This document shows, in pieces, positions 1 through 9,234 of a stretch of DNA of 64,000 bases; within the stretch, counting starts at the first letter, position 1, and the number at the start of each line of letters is the position of its first letter. Made by a program: the position numbers and the translations under genes. The DNA comes from Alteromonas ponticola (GTDB lineage: Bacteria > Pseudomonadota > Gammaproteobacteria > Enterobacterales > Alteromonadaceae). The stretch is taken from contig NZ_JAATNW010000006.1 in assembly GCF_012911815.1 (NCBI RefSeq), positions 186,001 to 250,000 on the forward strand. Reading direction: 5' to 3'. A model generated the notes under the pieces. That model ran no database searches. It saw only the letters and a list, made by a program, of their open reading frames with translations, and had not been told where the DNA came from.

Positions 1-315
1 GAAGAGTCTGACTTTTACATGGAGTATTATGGCAGTACCTGGTTAGAGCCGGGTTCATGGCAAAATTATAACGGTGGTGTTATCGGCACCGCAGGTATGG
101 CTTACTGGGGCGCTCAGGATATAAATACTCAAGAGGCGTTAGACTCTGACATAGCCGCATGGGGAGCTGCAGCTGAAAGTTGGGAATTCAGGGTCAGGTT
201 TGATGATGACATCACTTCACTAACCTCTAATCGTATCGCATCGGTGCCTGAGCCATCAGGTATAGCGTTGCTGGCAGCGGCCATTTTGCTGCTAACGCGT
301 CGAAAAGTACGCTGA
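1..315 (+). CDS. PEP-CTERM sorting-domain protein, C-terminal part (gene starts before the window)
   Basis: The frame is open from base 1, so the gene is cut by the window edge; only about 104 residues are visible. The end carries a PEP-CTERM signal: VPEPSGIALL, then a hydrophobic stretch (AAAILLL), then the basic tail TRRKVR. In this family the signal directs an exported protein to exosortase for cleavage and anchoring, usually together with exopolysaccharide. The visible part before it is rich in Trp, Tyr, Asp and Gly, as in secreted domains; no enzymatic motif is seen. No exosortase gene is in the window. A hairpin follows 14 bases after the stop. Confidence 0.85.
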   Translation, partial: EESDFYMEYYGSTWLEPGSWQNYNGGVIGTAGMAYWGAQDINTQEALDSDIAAWGAAAESWEFRVRFDDDITSLTSNRIASVPEPSGIALLAAAILLLTRRKVR

Positions 316-328
316 ATTTTTGGTTGAT

Positions 329-355
329 AAAGGAAGGCTGTCTCAGCCCTCCTTT
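329..355 (+). terminator. Hairpin after the PEP-CTERM gene, probable terminator
   Basis: Arms 329-340 and 344-355 pair over 12 positions with one mismatch, around a 3-base loop. The tail ends in TTTAT rather than a long T-run, so termination may be weak. Confidence 0.5.
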
Positions 356-706
356 ATGCAGGCCGCCACCTATACTGACTACCTACATAATAAAGCATTG
401 CTGAACACCTTAAATATACCAACTTTATTAGCTGCGAACGGCTCCATCTCATTTTTTGCGGGCAAGTCTCACAACAAGAGTAACTGCGATGTTTTCCAGT
501 TTCAGCAAAGTATCTGTCTCAATTTAACCACGGTGTGCTTTGGCGCAGCGCGCAAAATGACTGAGGTTAGCATCTCTATTGCCATCAAGAATAAATTTAT
601 GCTATTGAAAGTATTAGTTTATTTTTGATTTTGTTGTGCTCGAAAATAATTGGAGCGAAATTTGCAAAACTCATGATAATTTTCATATGTCAACGGGGGA
701 TACATC
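356..706. other. Gene-free stretch
   Basis: About 350 bases between the hairpin of the PEP-CTERM gene and the small ORF at 707. One open frame (320-628) crosses it, but it overlaps the hairpin, has no ribosome binding site and codes for a composition unlike a protein. I see no RNA gene or convincing promoter here. Confidence 0.5.
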
Positions 707-868
707 ATGAAAAATAAATGGTCAGTGATGGGTAAACCGATTAATTTAGCAAAGCTTCGTAGGGTCAATCAACGACGCCAGCGCCGCGAAGTGGTCAGCA
801 CCATCATCATGGTCATGGCGATGATGATAGTGGCTGGGTTTAAAGGCGCTAGTGCGCCTTCGAGGTAG
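707..868 (+). CDS. Possible small single-span membrane protein, 53 aa
   Basis: Not recognised. The ATG at 707 follows GGGGGA with 6 bases between, a good ribosome binding site. The product has a strongly basic N-terminal half (KLRRVNQRRQRRE) followed by one hydrophobic segment (residues about 30-45, VVSTIIMVMAMMIVAG), so it would sit in the inner membrane with its basic part inside. It is alone between a PEP-CTERM gene and the convergent yceI. A caution: its last codons lie in a perfect 7-bp hairpin (843-860) that could be the yceI terminator. Conservation has not been tested. Confidence 0.45.
   Translation: MKNKWSVMGKPINLAKLRRVNQRRQRREVVSTIIMVMAMMIVAGFKGASAPSR
843..860 (-). terminator. Hairpin downstream of yceI, possible terminator
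   Basis: Perfect 7-bp stem (843-849 with 854-860) around TAGT. Read on the minus strand it is followed by a short T-run. A second short stem lies at 875-888. Both stand just after the yceI stop and could end the nudE-cysQ-yceI transcript. Confidence 0.4.
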
Positions 869-895
869 CTAAAGGGCAGCTTGCTGCCTGAATTA

Positions 896-1468
896 TTACT
901 GCGTAAAGGTGACTGAAAAAGTAACCGGTACGCTGAGGGTTATGCTGGATAGACTGGCCACTTTTTGCAACGCTTCAACACCAGCACCTAAATTAAACGT
1001 TGTTGCATCGACAATGGTGGGTGACACGGTAGTGACCGTTATCATATCTTCGTTGCGTGCAACGCTTACGTCAAAAGACACGAGTGCGGTAGTACCGTGC
1101 AACTCAAGCGTGCCCTCCACTTCACCTCGAATTATGCCACCTGATTCAATATTCAGCAGCGCTGCGGGCACCATTGCGCTAAATGTGGCGTTCGGGAAGC
1201 TCGCCACCTCAAATAACATCTCCTGCATGCGGGTATCACGGATTGCGATGTTGGTATTCACGCTATTGAGTGGAACGTTAACCGTTAGGTCACCATTTTT
1301 TTCAAGGGTGCCTGAAAGCGTATCAAAACGGTGAACTTCGTGTACCTGCGCATTTTTAGTTGATACAAAGTGCAGGCTCGACGCATCAGGATCAATTTGC
1401 CATTGTGCAAATGCAGGTATACTGAGCAAGCTAGCCAACGCAGTTGCGCCAAGAATTTTACATTTCAT
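896..1468 (-). CDS. YceI family periplasmic protein
   Basis: 190 aa, the usual length of the family. A signal peptide (MKCKILGATALASLLSIPAFA, residues 1-21) is followed by the YceI fold start WQIDPDASSLHFVSTKN; the 'D-x-x-x-S-x-x-F-x-x' opening and the regions around FDTLSGTL and ASFPNATF are family hallmarks. YceI proteins are lipocalin-like beta barrels that bind long polyprenoid or lipid ligands; the real role is mostly unknown. It is the last gene of a tight minus-strand set: only 3 bases separate it from the cysQ stop. The link to cysQ and nudE is by position only. Confidence 0.88.
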   Translation of the reverse strand: MKCKILGATALASLLSIPAFAQWQIDPDASSLHFVSTKNAQVHEVHRFDTLSGTLEKNGDLTVNVPLNSVNTNIAIRDTRMQEMLFEVASFPNATFSAMVPAALLNIESGGIIRGEVEGTLELHGTTALVSFDVSVARNEDMITVTTVSPTIVDATTFNLGAGVEALQKVASLSSITLSVPVTFSVTFTQ

Positions 1469-1471
1469 GGT

Positions 1472-2299
1472 TTATTCCTCATCGTATTGAACGATATCTC
1501 TCCACGGCACTCGCTGATCACCCATGACCACAAAATCAGGGTTGTTCAACGAATGGGTTCGATTGTAAGTTAAAGGTTCGAAATCGGCAGCCAGGATTTT
1601 GCCCCCCGCCTCAGTAACAATACACTGTGAGGCACCGGTATCCCATTCACCGGTAATACCTATACGCATAAATACATCAGCCTTACCTTCAGCAATAAAA
1701 CAGGATTTTAACGAACAACTCCCTAATGGCAGCGTTTGATAAACACGTTTGCCACTTAATCGCTTAAAAATTTTGTCACGAGACTGACGCCGGCTTATGG
1801 CAATCATTACCACACTCTTTTCAGGATCATCCAGTTTGCGCACCCGAATCTGTCTATGCTCGTCAGGACACTCTTTAAATGCGCCCTGCCCCTTAGTGGC
1901 ATAGTAAAGCGTTTGCCCAGTTGGCCAGAAAATCACGCCGAGTACAGGTTCGTTATCTTCAACCAGTGCAATATTAACCGCAAAATCGCCACTGCGGGCG
2001 ATGAATTCCTGCGTGCCATCTATTGGATCAATAAGCCAATAACGTGACCAGTTCTTTCGTTCTTTTAACTTGGCATTTTTATTCTCTTCCGACAGGATAG
2101 GAATGTGGGGCGTGGTCTCTTGCAGCTTTTTAGTAATAATGTCATTGGCGAGGAAATCAGCGCTGGTAACCGGAGAGTCGTCATCTTTGGTAAAACTTTC
2201 AAACGCACCTTTATCGTACACCGATAAAATTGCCCGGCCAGCTTCTACGGCCGCTTCCTTAGCCAGTTTAAGTAAATCGTCAAGTGAGTCTTCAGGCAT
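1472..2299 (-). CDS. cysQ: 3'(2'),5'-bisphosphate nucleotidase
   Basis: 275 aa, inositol-monophosphatase superfamily. It hydrolyses 3'-phosphoadenosine 5'-phosphate (PAP), left over from sulfate assimilation, to AMP and phosphate. Visible metal-binding motifs are the glutamate pair in LSEENK, the WLIDPIDGTQEF loop and the C-terminal WDTGASQCIVTEAGG motif. The ATG at 2299 is preceded by AAAGGAG, which overlaps the end of nudE; the two genes are 3 bases apart, so translation is probably coupled. Both nudE and cysQ act on adenine-nucleotide by-products, which suits a shared housekeeping operon. Confidence 0.93.
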   Translation of the reverse strand: MPEDSLDDLLKLAKEAAVEAGRAILSVYDKGAFESFTKDDDSPVTSADFLANDIITKKLQETTPHIPILSEENKNAKLKERKNWSRYWLIDPIDGTQEFIARSGDFAVNIALVEDNEPVLGVIFWPTGQTLYYATKGQGAFKECPDEHRQIRVRKLDDPEKSVVMIAISRRQSRDKIFKRLSGKRVYQTLPLGSCSLKSCFIAEGKADVFMRIGITGEWDTGASQCIVTEAGGKILAADFEPLTYNRTHSLNNPDFVVMGDQRVPWRDIVQYDEE

Positions 2300-2302
2300 T
2301 GT

Positions 2303-2866
2303 TCACTGCTCCTTTAACCACTTCTGCGCAAGAAATAAGGCCGCTACACAGCGCGCCTCGACAAAATCTGGACGTCCAAGCAGACCATCGCTTTCGGCTA
2401 ATGGCCAATGCACCACTTCGAGCGGTTCTGGTTCATCCCCAGGTAATTGCTGTGGATACAAATCCTGCGCAATGACAATATGCATGGTCGCATTAAAAAA
2501 TGTGGGAGCCATGCTAACGGCATGAATCAGGTGCAATGACTTGGCTGCAAAACCTGCTTCTTCCTGCAATTCACGATTCGCTGCCTGTAACGGGGATTCA
2601 CCCGGGTCTATCAGGCCTTTCGGAAAGCCCAGTTGATAAGAATGCGTGCCGGCGGCGTATTCGCGTATCAGGATCATGGTGTCCGCATCTAACATCGGCA
2701 CTATCATTACGGCTCCGCGGCCGCCACCTGCCATGCGCTCAAACTGACGGGTGGCCCCGTTTGAAAATTCCAAATCCAGCCTCTCTACCTTAAACAGCCG
2801 ACTTTGCGCGACGATTTCACGGTGATGAACTAATGGTAATGGTTTGGAAGGATCAATTTTACTCAT
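2303..2866 (-). CDS. nudE: ADP compounds hydrolase NudE (Nudix)
   Basis: 187 aa from the ATG at 2866; an upstream GTG at 2902 would add 12 residues but matches the family length (186 in E. coli) less well and has no better ribosome binding site. The complete Nudix box G-x5-E-x7-REL-x-EE-x-GF lies at about residues 84-106 (GLIDPGES...RELQEEAGF). The enzyme splits ADP-ribose, NADH and similar ADP-linked compounds. It is first in the nudE-cysQ-yceI set and is divergent from yrfG, its neighbour in E. coli too. Confidence 0.92.
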   Translation of the reverse strand: MSKIDPSKPLPLVHHREIVAQSRLFKVERLDLEFSNGATRQFERMAGGGRGAVMIVPMLDADTMILIREYAAGTHSYQLGFPKGLIDPGESPLQAANRELQEEAGFAAKSLHLIHAVSMAPTFFNATMHIVIAQDLYPQQLPGDEPEPLEVVHWPLAESDGLLGRPDFVEARCVAALFLAQKWLKEQ

Positions 2867-2935
2867 GTTATCAGATACAACTTTCGTTATTATTAGTACC
2901 ACAAATTAAGGTTACTGCATTTTAAGGAATTTCGC

Positions 2936-3619
2936 TTGCCATTTCTGCCCTGGAACGAAATCGATACCGTTTTGCTCGATATGGACGGAACATTACTAGA
3001 TTTACACTTCGACACCCACTTTTGGATCGAACATTTACCCACAAAGGTAGCACAGTTGACACAAAAGCCAATTGAGCTGTGTCGAGCTGACATGTTAGCG
3101 CATTACGAAAGTGTCCAGGGCAAAATTCAATGGTACTGTTTAGACTACTGGGCTGACGTCCTGCAAATGGATATTATGTCGGCGAAGCGCGAAGTGGAAC
3201 ACCTGATAGCCATGCGGGACGACACCATCCCGTTTTTAGATGCATTGCGTGATACTGGTAGAGAGGTCGTCTTAGTGACCAACGCTCACCCTGACAGCCT
3301 CTCGTTGAAAGTGGAGCATACTAAACTGGACACTCACATTGACACGTTAATCTCCACCCACGAATTTAAGGTGACTAAAGAATCACAATCGCTTTGGCAC
3401 AAGCTGCAAGCGCGCTTGAATTTCGACCCTAAGCGCACCTTGTTTGTCGATGATAGTCTGGTTATTCTTAATGCGGCCAAGGAGTTTGGTATCGCTCATT
3501 TACTGGCGGTAAGAAACCCCGACAGCCAGCAACCTGAGCGAGACATTCAGGATTTTCCCAGCACGGCTGACTATCGCACCCTGATAGAAGCGATTCGTCA
3601 ATATCCTGTAGAGAAGTAA
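2936..3619 (+). CDS. yrfG: GMP/IMP 5'-nucleotidase, HAD family
   Basis: 227 aa with a TTG start at 2936 preceded by AAGGAA. HAD motif I is LLDMDGTLLDL (residues about 13-23), motif II lies near VVLVTNAHP, and the later acidic motif is LFVDDSLVIL. In E. coli the protein dephosphorylates GMP and IMP. It is divergent from nudE, 69 bases away, and stands 6 bases before yjjX. Both yrfG and yjjX act on purine nucleotides, so co-transcription makes sense. Confidence 0.9.
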   Translation: MPFLPWNEIDTVLLDMDGTLLDLHFDTHFWIEHLPTKVAQLTQKPIELCRADMLAHYESVQGKIQWYCLDYWADVLQMDIMSAKREVEHLIAMRDDTIPFLDALRDTGREVVLVTNAHPDSLSLKVEHTKLDTHIDTLISTHEFKVTKESQSLWHKLQARLNFDPKRTLFVDDSLVILNAAKEFGIAHLLAVRNPDSQQPERDIQDFPSTADYRTLIEAIRQYPVEK

Positions 3620-3625
3620 TGCAAG

Positions 3626-4165
3626 ATGAAAAAATTAATTGTTGGCTCACGTAATCCTGTCAAGGTCGCGGCGGCCAAGCAGGCTTTTATGAAAGTATTC
3701 AGCGGTACGCAGTTACTCGCCGAAGGTGTCAATGCGCCGTCAGGAGTTGATCGCCAACCAATGTCCGAAGCAGAAACGCGGTTGGGCGCCATCAACCGGG
3801 TTAATTCCGTTTTAGAAGATCCGCAGATGCATATCACTGACTCCGACTGGATAGTGGCTATTGAAGGTGGTGTAGAAAAGTTTCTAGACGGCCCCTGCAC
3901 GTTCGCCTATATCGCTATATGGCATCAACATCAATGGTCCATCGGCCGCAGCGCAAACTTACCTTTACCTGATAATATTTATCAGGGGCTCGAAGAAGGC
4001 TGGGAATTAGGGGACGTTATGGACGCGTTTTTTGGCACTTCTAATATTAAACAGCAGGGCGGTGCAATCGGTCTGCTGACCAGCAATCTGGCCACGCGTC
4101 AAAGCGTTTACGAATTGGCGATTATTTTGGCGTTAAGTAAATTTCAGCATGATAAGCTCACATAG
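3626..4165 (+). CDS. yjjX: Inosine/xanthosine triphosphatase (YjjX family)
   Basis: 179 aa (E. coli 170). The opening KKLIVGSRNPVKVAAAKQAF is the family signature, and AIEGGVE and the later GGAIGLLT are also typical. It removes non-canonical ITP and XTP from the nucleotide pool as diphosphate or phosphate, protecting nucleic acids. It starts 6 bases after yrfG; a ribosome binding site lies in the last codons of yrfG (GAGAAG). About 190 bases without a gene follow. Confidence 0.9.
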   Translation: MKKLIVGSRNPVKVAAAKQAFMKVFSGTQLLAEGVNAPSGVDRQPMSEAETRLGAINRVNSVLEDPQMHITDSDWIVAIEGGVEKFLDGPCTFAYIAIWHQHQWSIGRSANLPLPDNIYQGLEEGWELGDVMDAFFGTSNIKQQGGAIGLLTSNLATRQSVYELAIILALSKFQHDKLT

Positions 4166-4351
4166 CAGCTACAGGCTGTAAAAATTTTGCCAGTTACTAC
4201 ACCATATTTACCGACGCACACTGACTTAACGCTTAAAAAAAATTAATCTTCTCAACTATCTACATGAATATTGGGTGTATTTTCTGGATGATAAACTTTG
4301 GTTTCAAAATTGCAATCAATACTGTTTCAATTATGAAAAGCGGAGACTGCA

Positions 4352-5728
4352 ATGTCCAACACAGTAGAGACAATCAATCCAGCCACGGAAGAGATTCTAA
4401 ACCACTACACCCTGCTATCCGAAAAGGAAGCGTTAACTGCAGTTGATAACGCGCATTCAAGCTACGCGCAGTGGCGAAAAACCTCTTTCGCTGAGCGCGC
4501 CAAGCTGTTTCACTCACTGGCCGACTTAATCGAAGCCCGCGCCGACGATTTGGCTAAACTAATGACCAATGAGATGGGAAAGGTTGGCGCGCAGGGCAAA
4601 CAGGAAGTCGAGCTTTGTGCGAAAATCTGCCGCTACACCGCTGATCATGCAGAAGAGGTGCTAGCTGACGAAAATCGCGTCTACGATGAAGGAACAGCGA
4701 TAATTTCATACCAACCCATCGGCGTTATTCTGGGTATTCAGCCGTGGAATTTTCCTCTTTATCAGGTAATCCGCTATAGCGCCTCGACGATAATGGCCGG
4801 TAACGTAACTGTGTTAAAACACGCGGCCAATGTTTTTGGTATGGCGCAGGCGGTTCAGCAGCTGTATGAAGATGCGGGCTTTCCGAAAAACGTTTACCAG
4901 TCATTGCTGATTGATGGCGAAACCGCAAGTAAGCTGATCAGCCACGATGCCATTCGCGGCGTTTCTTTTACCGGTAGTGACGAGGTAGGGAAATCAGTAG
5001 CAGAGAAGGCGGGTTCGCAGGCGAAAAAATCGGTGATGGAATTAGGCAGCAATGACGCCTTTATTGTGCTGGCTGATGCCGACATTGAAACTGCGGTTGA
5101 AGCTTGCGTGCAGGGGCGCATCATTAACAATGGTGAAACCTGCGTATCGGCGAAGCGCTTTATTGTCGTTGAAGAAGTGTTTGACCAATTTCGTGACGCA
5201 TTTGTCTCTGCATGTAAAAAGTTAGTTATGGGAGACCCGACTGCGGATGATACAGACATCGGTCCAATGGCGCGTAAAGACTTGCGAGACGACTTGCACA
5301 AACAGGTGAAACAGTCGGTGGAAAAAGGTGCGGTATGCAGTCTGGGCGGCGAAATACCTGATCAGAAAGGGTGGTTTTATCCGGTTACTGTATTGGAAAA
5401 TGTCACTGAAGGTATGCCGGCCTACGATGATGAGTTGTTCGGTCCGGTGGCATCGTTAATAAAAGCTAAAGATACCAACGATGCGATGAAAATTGCCAAC
5501 AGTTCACGTTATGGCTTAGGTGGCGGTATATTTACTGCCAACAAAGATGAAGCCATTCGCTTGGCGCGAGATGAATTCGATACCGGTATGGTTAATATCA
5601 ACGGATACGCGTTGGCCCAGCCCAACCTGCCCTTCGGTGGCGTGAAAGATAGTGGCTATGGTCGCGAACACGGTGGTTTCGGCCTGCGCGAGTTTATCAA
5701 CGTTAAAACCTTGATGATTGCGAACTAA
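4352..5728 (+). CDS. sad: NAD(P)-dependent succinate-semialdehyde dehydrogenase (Sad/YneI type)
   Basis: 458 aa, aldehyde dehydrogenase superfamily, same length as E. coli Sad (462). Expected catalytic residues are present: Glu230 in VMELGSNDAF and the nucleophile Cys264 in NNGETCVSAKRF, with the usual spacing of 34. The cofactor-binding QPWNFPLYQV motif lies near residue 130. The exact aldehyde cannot be fixed from sequence; succinate semialdehyde is inferred from similarity to Sad. GGAG precedes the ATG. The gene converges on gspN and the two overlap by 4 bases at the stops. Confidence 0.8.
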   Translation: MSNTVETINPATEEILNHYTLLSEKEALTAVDNAHSSYAQWRKTSFAERAKLFHSLADLIEARADDLAKLMTNEMGKVGAQGKQEVELCAKICRYTADHAEEVLADENRVYDEGTAIISYQPIGVILGIQPWNFPLYQVIRYSASTIMAGNVTVLKHAANVFGMAQAVQQLYEDAGFPKNVYQSLLIDGETASKLISHDAIRGVSFTGSDEVGKSVAEKAGSQAKKSVMELGSNDAFIVLADADIETAVEACVQGRIINNGETCVSAKRFIVVEEVFDQFRDAFVSACKKLVMGDPTADDTDIGPMARKDLRDDLHKQVKQSVEKGAVCSLGGEIPDQKGWFYPVTVLENVTEGMPAYDDELFGPVASLIKAKDTNDAMKIANSSRYGLGGGIFTANKDEAIRLARDEFDTGMVNINGYALAQPNLPFGGVKDSGYGREHGGFGLREFINVKTLMIAN

Positions 5729-6480
5729 AGCGAGAATCGTGTGTAGCCGTCAGCGTCAGGCTGGCCGAATAACAAGGCCGCCTGACTGACTTCTGCAGGC
5801 AACGAAGGGGCAGGCTTAAACTGGCCCTCCACGCTCGTCAATTCAAATTTGTCATTGAGTTTGGCGTGCAACGTCAAGCCCAGCTGGTTGGGCTCTTCTA
5901 CGATAATACTCACGCCATCGCCCTCACAGGCGAGTCTGGCGTTATACTCTCCAAAGTCGATTGGCCCCTGTGTACCTGAAACTGTGGCATTTAACCAATC
6001 GCCACTGGCCTTTAACTTCTCGCACTGAGGAGCAAAGCGCAGTTCGTCAACCAGCACCCTGAAGCGTCCACCCGCGTTTACTGGCAAAGGTAATTGCACT
6101 CCGGCCAGCACGCGGTCAACCGGAAAATAAAGTGAGGCATCTTCGGATTTTACGTTACTAAGATCAAACATGCTGAAATTGACTGGCCCCTTGAATGCAA
6201 TCTCGTCTGCATCGCGCATATTCCCAGCAACGATATCTGCGTGAATCCTACCCATGACCAGTGACCACGCCGACAAGTCCCAGTGCACATTGTTAATCGG
6301 CATTCCCTGCACTACGATTTGCTGGGCTTTGCCTTCCCATATTGTACCGCTGACACCTACGATGGCGATATTGGCGGGAATATCAACGCGACCCACAACC
6401 TGACTGGCAGGCATATATGCAATCACGCAAATAATGAAAAACAGTACCCCTGCAATAATAAATGAAAGCGTAGACTTCAT
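5725..6480 (-). CDS. gspN: Type II secretion system protein N
   Basis: 251 aa, last gene of the gsp operon. One N-terminal membrane span (FIIAGVLFFIICVIAYM, residues 8-24) is followed by a periplasmic domain with the family pattern, including 'GTIWEGKAQ' near residue 45. GspN is an accessory inner-membrane component found in some systems only. Its start overlaps the gspM stop by 4 bases, so translation is coupled. Confidence 0.88.
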   Translation of the reverse strand: MKSTLSFIIAGVLFFIICVIAYMPASQVVGRVDIPANIAIVGVSGTIWEGKAQQIVVQGMPINNVHWDLSAWSLVMGRIHADIVAGNMRDADEIAFKGPVNFSMFDLSNVKSEDASLYFPVDRVLAGVQLPLPVNAGGRFRVLVDELRFAPQCEKLKASGDWLNATVSGTQGPIDFGEYNARLACEGDGVSIIVEEPNQLGLTLHAKLNDKFELTSVEGQFKPAPSLPAEVSQAALLFGQPDADGYTRFSL

Positions 6481-6956
6481 GCTTTTCCTAATTGTAAACG
6501 TCTTATTTTAATCTGGCCTGATTCGTCTGCTTCAGCAATATCTGCATTGAGGATAACGATACCCATGCTTTCCATGGCCTGCAACCAACCCAGCACGTCA
6601 TTAAACGGTGCCTGGTCAACCCAAACCTGTAATTCTTCGCCCTGCGGTTGCATTCGGCTAATGGCGATATTAAAGCGCGTGGTCGTATCATTCACCACCT
6701 GAGGCAGAGAGCCACTGAACTGATTTGGTTTACCCGACGCCTGGCGTAGCTGCTGTGCGCGGTTTGTGCGTTCGGTAACCCAGGTTAATAATTTTTCCTG
6801 GTTTTGCAATCGCATCTGCTCACGTTCAATACTTGTGTTTAAGGGCGCAAATATACCCCAATACAAAACGGCAACCACAATAAACACGCCACTTATTGCG
6901 ACTAGCATCTGCTCGCGCTCCGTTAGTGCGCGGTATCTTTGTATAAGGAATTTCAT
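6477..6956 (-). CDS. gspM: Type II secretion system protein M
   Basis: 159 aa. A short cytoplasmic start (YRALTEREQ) leads to one membrane span (MLVAISGVFIVVAVLYWGIF, about residues 17-36), then a coiled stretch and a ferredoxin-like periplasmic domain, as in the GspM family. It pairs with GspL in the inner-membrane platform. It overlaps gspN and gspL by 4 bases each. Confidence 0.92.
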   Translation of the reverse strand: MKFLIQRYRALTEREQMLVAISGVFIVVAVLYWGIFAPLNTSIEREQMRLQNQEKLLTWVTERTNRAQQLRQASGKPNQFSGSLPQVVNDTTTRFNIAISRMQPQGEELQVWVDQAPFNDVLGWLQAMESMGIVILNADIAEADESGQIKIRRLQLGKA

Positions 6957-8152
6957 GATTCACCCCGGATGGCGATGGTACCTATAAACTCATCACCGCG
7001 ATTGTTGATGGCACCGCTTTCCACTTCAAATCCGGCACTTTCCGCCTGTGTCTTGAACTGTTCCAGGGCCTCAAAATTTTTGCCTGACGCCTGCATACGA
7101 ATTTCGGCACGGCTGGCATCAAAGCGAAATGTTTGTGGTTTTACCTGCGATTGGGTAAAGGCATTACTCAGTTGCCCCAGCATGGCCAACATAGATGAAT
7201 TGCCTGCGCCTGCCTCCAGCTTGGTCATTTCAGTTTGCACTGCGCGTCTGACGTCTCTATAGACGCCCAAGTTTGGGAAGCCCTGTTTAACCGTGTCATC
7301 AATTTGCTGGGCCAAGTCCGCGTTTCGCTGCTGAAGTTGCATCAGGTGAATACCTCGTTCTACCGCGCTGGCAGTTAGCACAAGTAACGCCAGTACCGCA
7401 GCCACACGCCATTGCTTCCACGCTGAATTATTCTGGCGTTTAATTTTGTACTCACCCTGCAGCAGGTTGAAGGTAACATTATTAGCCGCTGAAGCCAGAG
7501 TCAGCATAGGTAACTCGACCGCTTCATTGTCAATTTCAGTATTCGGTATGTCTTTGAGTGCATATTGAGAATAGTTTTTAATCTGCAGCGGTGCTTTTTG
7601 CGTTTGGCTGTAATGCGCTACCGCAGGCAGCGTCCAGTCTGCTTCACCTTGCAATCCGCACCATTCATCCTGGCGAATGATCACGTCTGAACCGATATTC
7701 AGCACAGACCAGCCGGCTTCATTGAAAGGGACGGCGTGTACGTCCGGAATCATGGTGTCGCAGTAGAGGCCTGCATCAGTAAGCCAGGTTTGCCAGTTCT
7801 CAAAGCGTTCCCGCGAGACCACCGCAACCGCTTGTTTATCACCCACTTTCGGGCCCAACGCGAAAAATTGTTTGCTGATATCTTGTGCCAGCTCTTCTTC
7901 AAGCATAAAGGGGATGGCATTGAGCACTTTGCGGCTGGACCGTGGTGGCAAGGTCACCCATTTTAGCGCGATATTGCAACTGGCAACGAGCGCGATCACG
8001 GGCCTGTCACCCGCGCGCTCTGTTAGTGATGAAAGTTCGGAAGCCTCAGCTAATTCACCCGAAGCAATGACTTCTTCTTCGGTCTTTGACCAAACCAGCC
8101 AGCTGACCGGTTCTGTTATAGAGGAACCCAGCCGTAGTAATAATTGTTCCAT
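6953..8152 (-). CDS. gspL: Type II secretion system protein L
   Basis: 399 aa. The N-terminal two-thirds is the actin-like cytoplasmic domain that binds the ATPase GspE; a single membrane span lies at about residues 248-265 (WRVAAVLALLVLTASAVE), followed by a ferredoxin-like periplasmic domain that contacts GspM. The gene overlaps gspK by 1 base and gspM by 4, so expression is tightly coupled. Confidence 0.93.
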   Translation of the reverse strand: MEQLLLRLGSSITEPVSWLVWSKTEEEVIASGELAEASELSSLTERAGDRPVIALVASCNIALKWVTLPPRSSRKVLNAIPFMLEEELAQDISKQFFALGPKVGDKQAVAVVSRERFENWQTWLTDAGLYCDTMIPDVHAVPFNEAGWSVLNIGSDVIIRQDEWCGLQGEADWTLPAVAHYSQTQKAPLQIKNYSQYALKDIPNTEIDNEAVELPMLTLASAANNVTFNLLQGEYKIKRQNNSAWKQWRVAAVLALLVLTASAVERGIHLMQLQQRNADLAQQIDDTVKQGFPNLGVYRDVRRAVQTEMTKLEAGAGNSSMLAMLGQLSNAFTQSQVKPQTFRFDASRAEIRMQASGKNFEALEQFKTQAESAGFEVESGAINNRGDEFIGTIAIRGES

Positions 8153-9234
8153 TAATCAATTCCTCCAAACTCGCGCCTTATTACGCGTACTTTCTCGCCT
8201 TCAGGCGCATAAAACACAGATGTCAGCTTGAACGTTGCGTTATTGTAGCGGGTCTTGGTATGCAAAATAAAATATTCTGTAGAAACCGAAAACCAGTTTT
8301 TCTGTTCGTTTGTTAACGATAATGCTGCAATATCAGGTTCAGTGGCAAATTCATCGACGCTTTCCCAGCCTTCTTGAGGTCTGGCACTTATCAGGCTTTT
8401 TGCCTGTTGCAATGATAATCCGGTCAATCCAGCCATCACGGGCGCACGCGCCTCGGTAAGAGTGTTTACGTTTATTTTTAGTTTGGATACGCCCGGGATA
8501 ACACAAATGTGTGGTAAAAGCTGATTAAGCCAGGCGGTCTCAACACCATTAACTAATCGCAATTCGGATTGCGCATACATTAAACCATTCGCAGCAAGGT
8601 ATGGGAACTCGCGTGATTCATATTCACTGTCTTCCGCGCCATAAGGTCGCATTTGATCATCGGCATCCAGCCAATCGGCCAAACTGTCACGCACGGTATC
8701 AGCAACGTAATTGGAAATCTCCAGCTCGCTGGCAAGCAAGAGCCGGTGAAACGCATCCATTGCAGGTGTCACCCCGTCGGTGGCGGCATTTCTATTTCGG
8801 TTATCAGTTTTATCATCATCGACGTTGCCATCAGCCTGATTATCATCGTTGTTAATCGTGTCACCGATGGCATTATTACTGTTCGCATTGCCACTATCGA
8901 GTATGGCATTTAAATTAAAACAGCTTTGCATATCTTCGAGATTAGCGCTTATCGTGCCACCTTCAACCGGATACATGAATTCCTGGGTCCAGGGCTGATC
9001 CAGCGCGATTTTTTCACGATTCTCCTGCATCAGTAAATCAATCGATTTACGCGCAAACTCTTCTGCACCCATGGCATACCAGTAAGCCTGATTATTATCT
9101 TTGATGTTGATGGCGCGCTGAATTTGTAATTGTAAACGGGTGGCCATTTCGGTTGCCAGCACGGACACCAGTGCAACCACCATCAGTACGATAATTAATG
9201 CTACACCCCGTTGCTTTGCGATGCCGGATCTCAT
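8152..9234 (-). CDS. gspK: Type II secretion minor pseudopilin K
   Basis: 360 aa. The prepilin leader ends at QRG, followed by the hydrophobic helix VALIIVLMVVALVSVLATEM. As usual for GspK, Glu at position 5 of the mature protein is absent. It forms the tip of the pseudopilus with GspI and GspJ. A stretch at about residues 125-155 is very rich in Asp and Asn, probably a surface loop. It overlaps gspJ by 4 bases and gspL by 1. Confidence 0.93.
   Translation of the reverse strand: MRSGIAKQRGVALIIVLMVVALVSVLATEMATRLQLQIQRAINIKDNNQAYWYAMGAEEFARKSIDLLMQENREKIALDQPWTQEFMYPVEGGTISANLEDMQSCFNLNAILDSGNANSNNAIGDTINNDDNQADGNVDDDKTDNRNRNAATDGVTPAMDAFHRLLLASELEISNYVADTVRDSLADWLDADDQMRPYGAEDSEYESREFPYLAANGLMYAQSELRLVNGVETAWLNQLLPHICVIPGVSKLKINVNTLTEARAPVMAGLTGLSLQQAKSLISARPQEGWESVDEFATEPDIAALSLTNEQKNWFSVSTEYFILHTKTRYNNATFKLTSVFYAPEGEKVRVIRREFGGID

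Noticed and set aside
320..628. Open frame of 102 codons after the PEP-CTERM gene
   Set aside because: No ribosome binding site, overlaps a terminator-like hairpin, and the product has no domain-like character.
909..1334. Long plus-strand frame opposite yceI
   Set aside because: Shadow of a well-supported YceI gene on the other strand.
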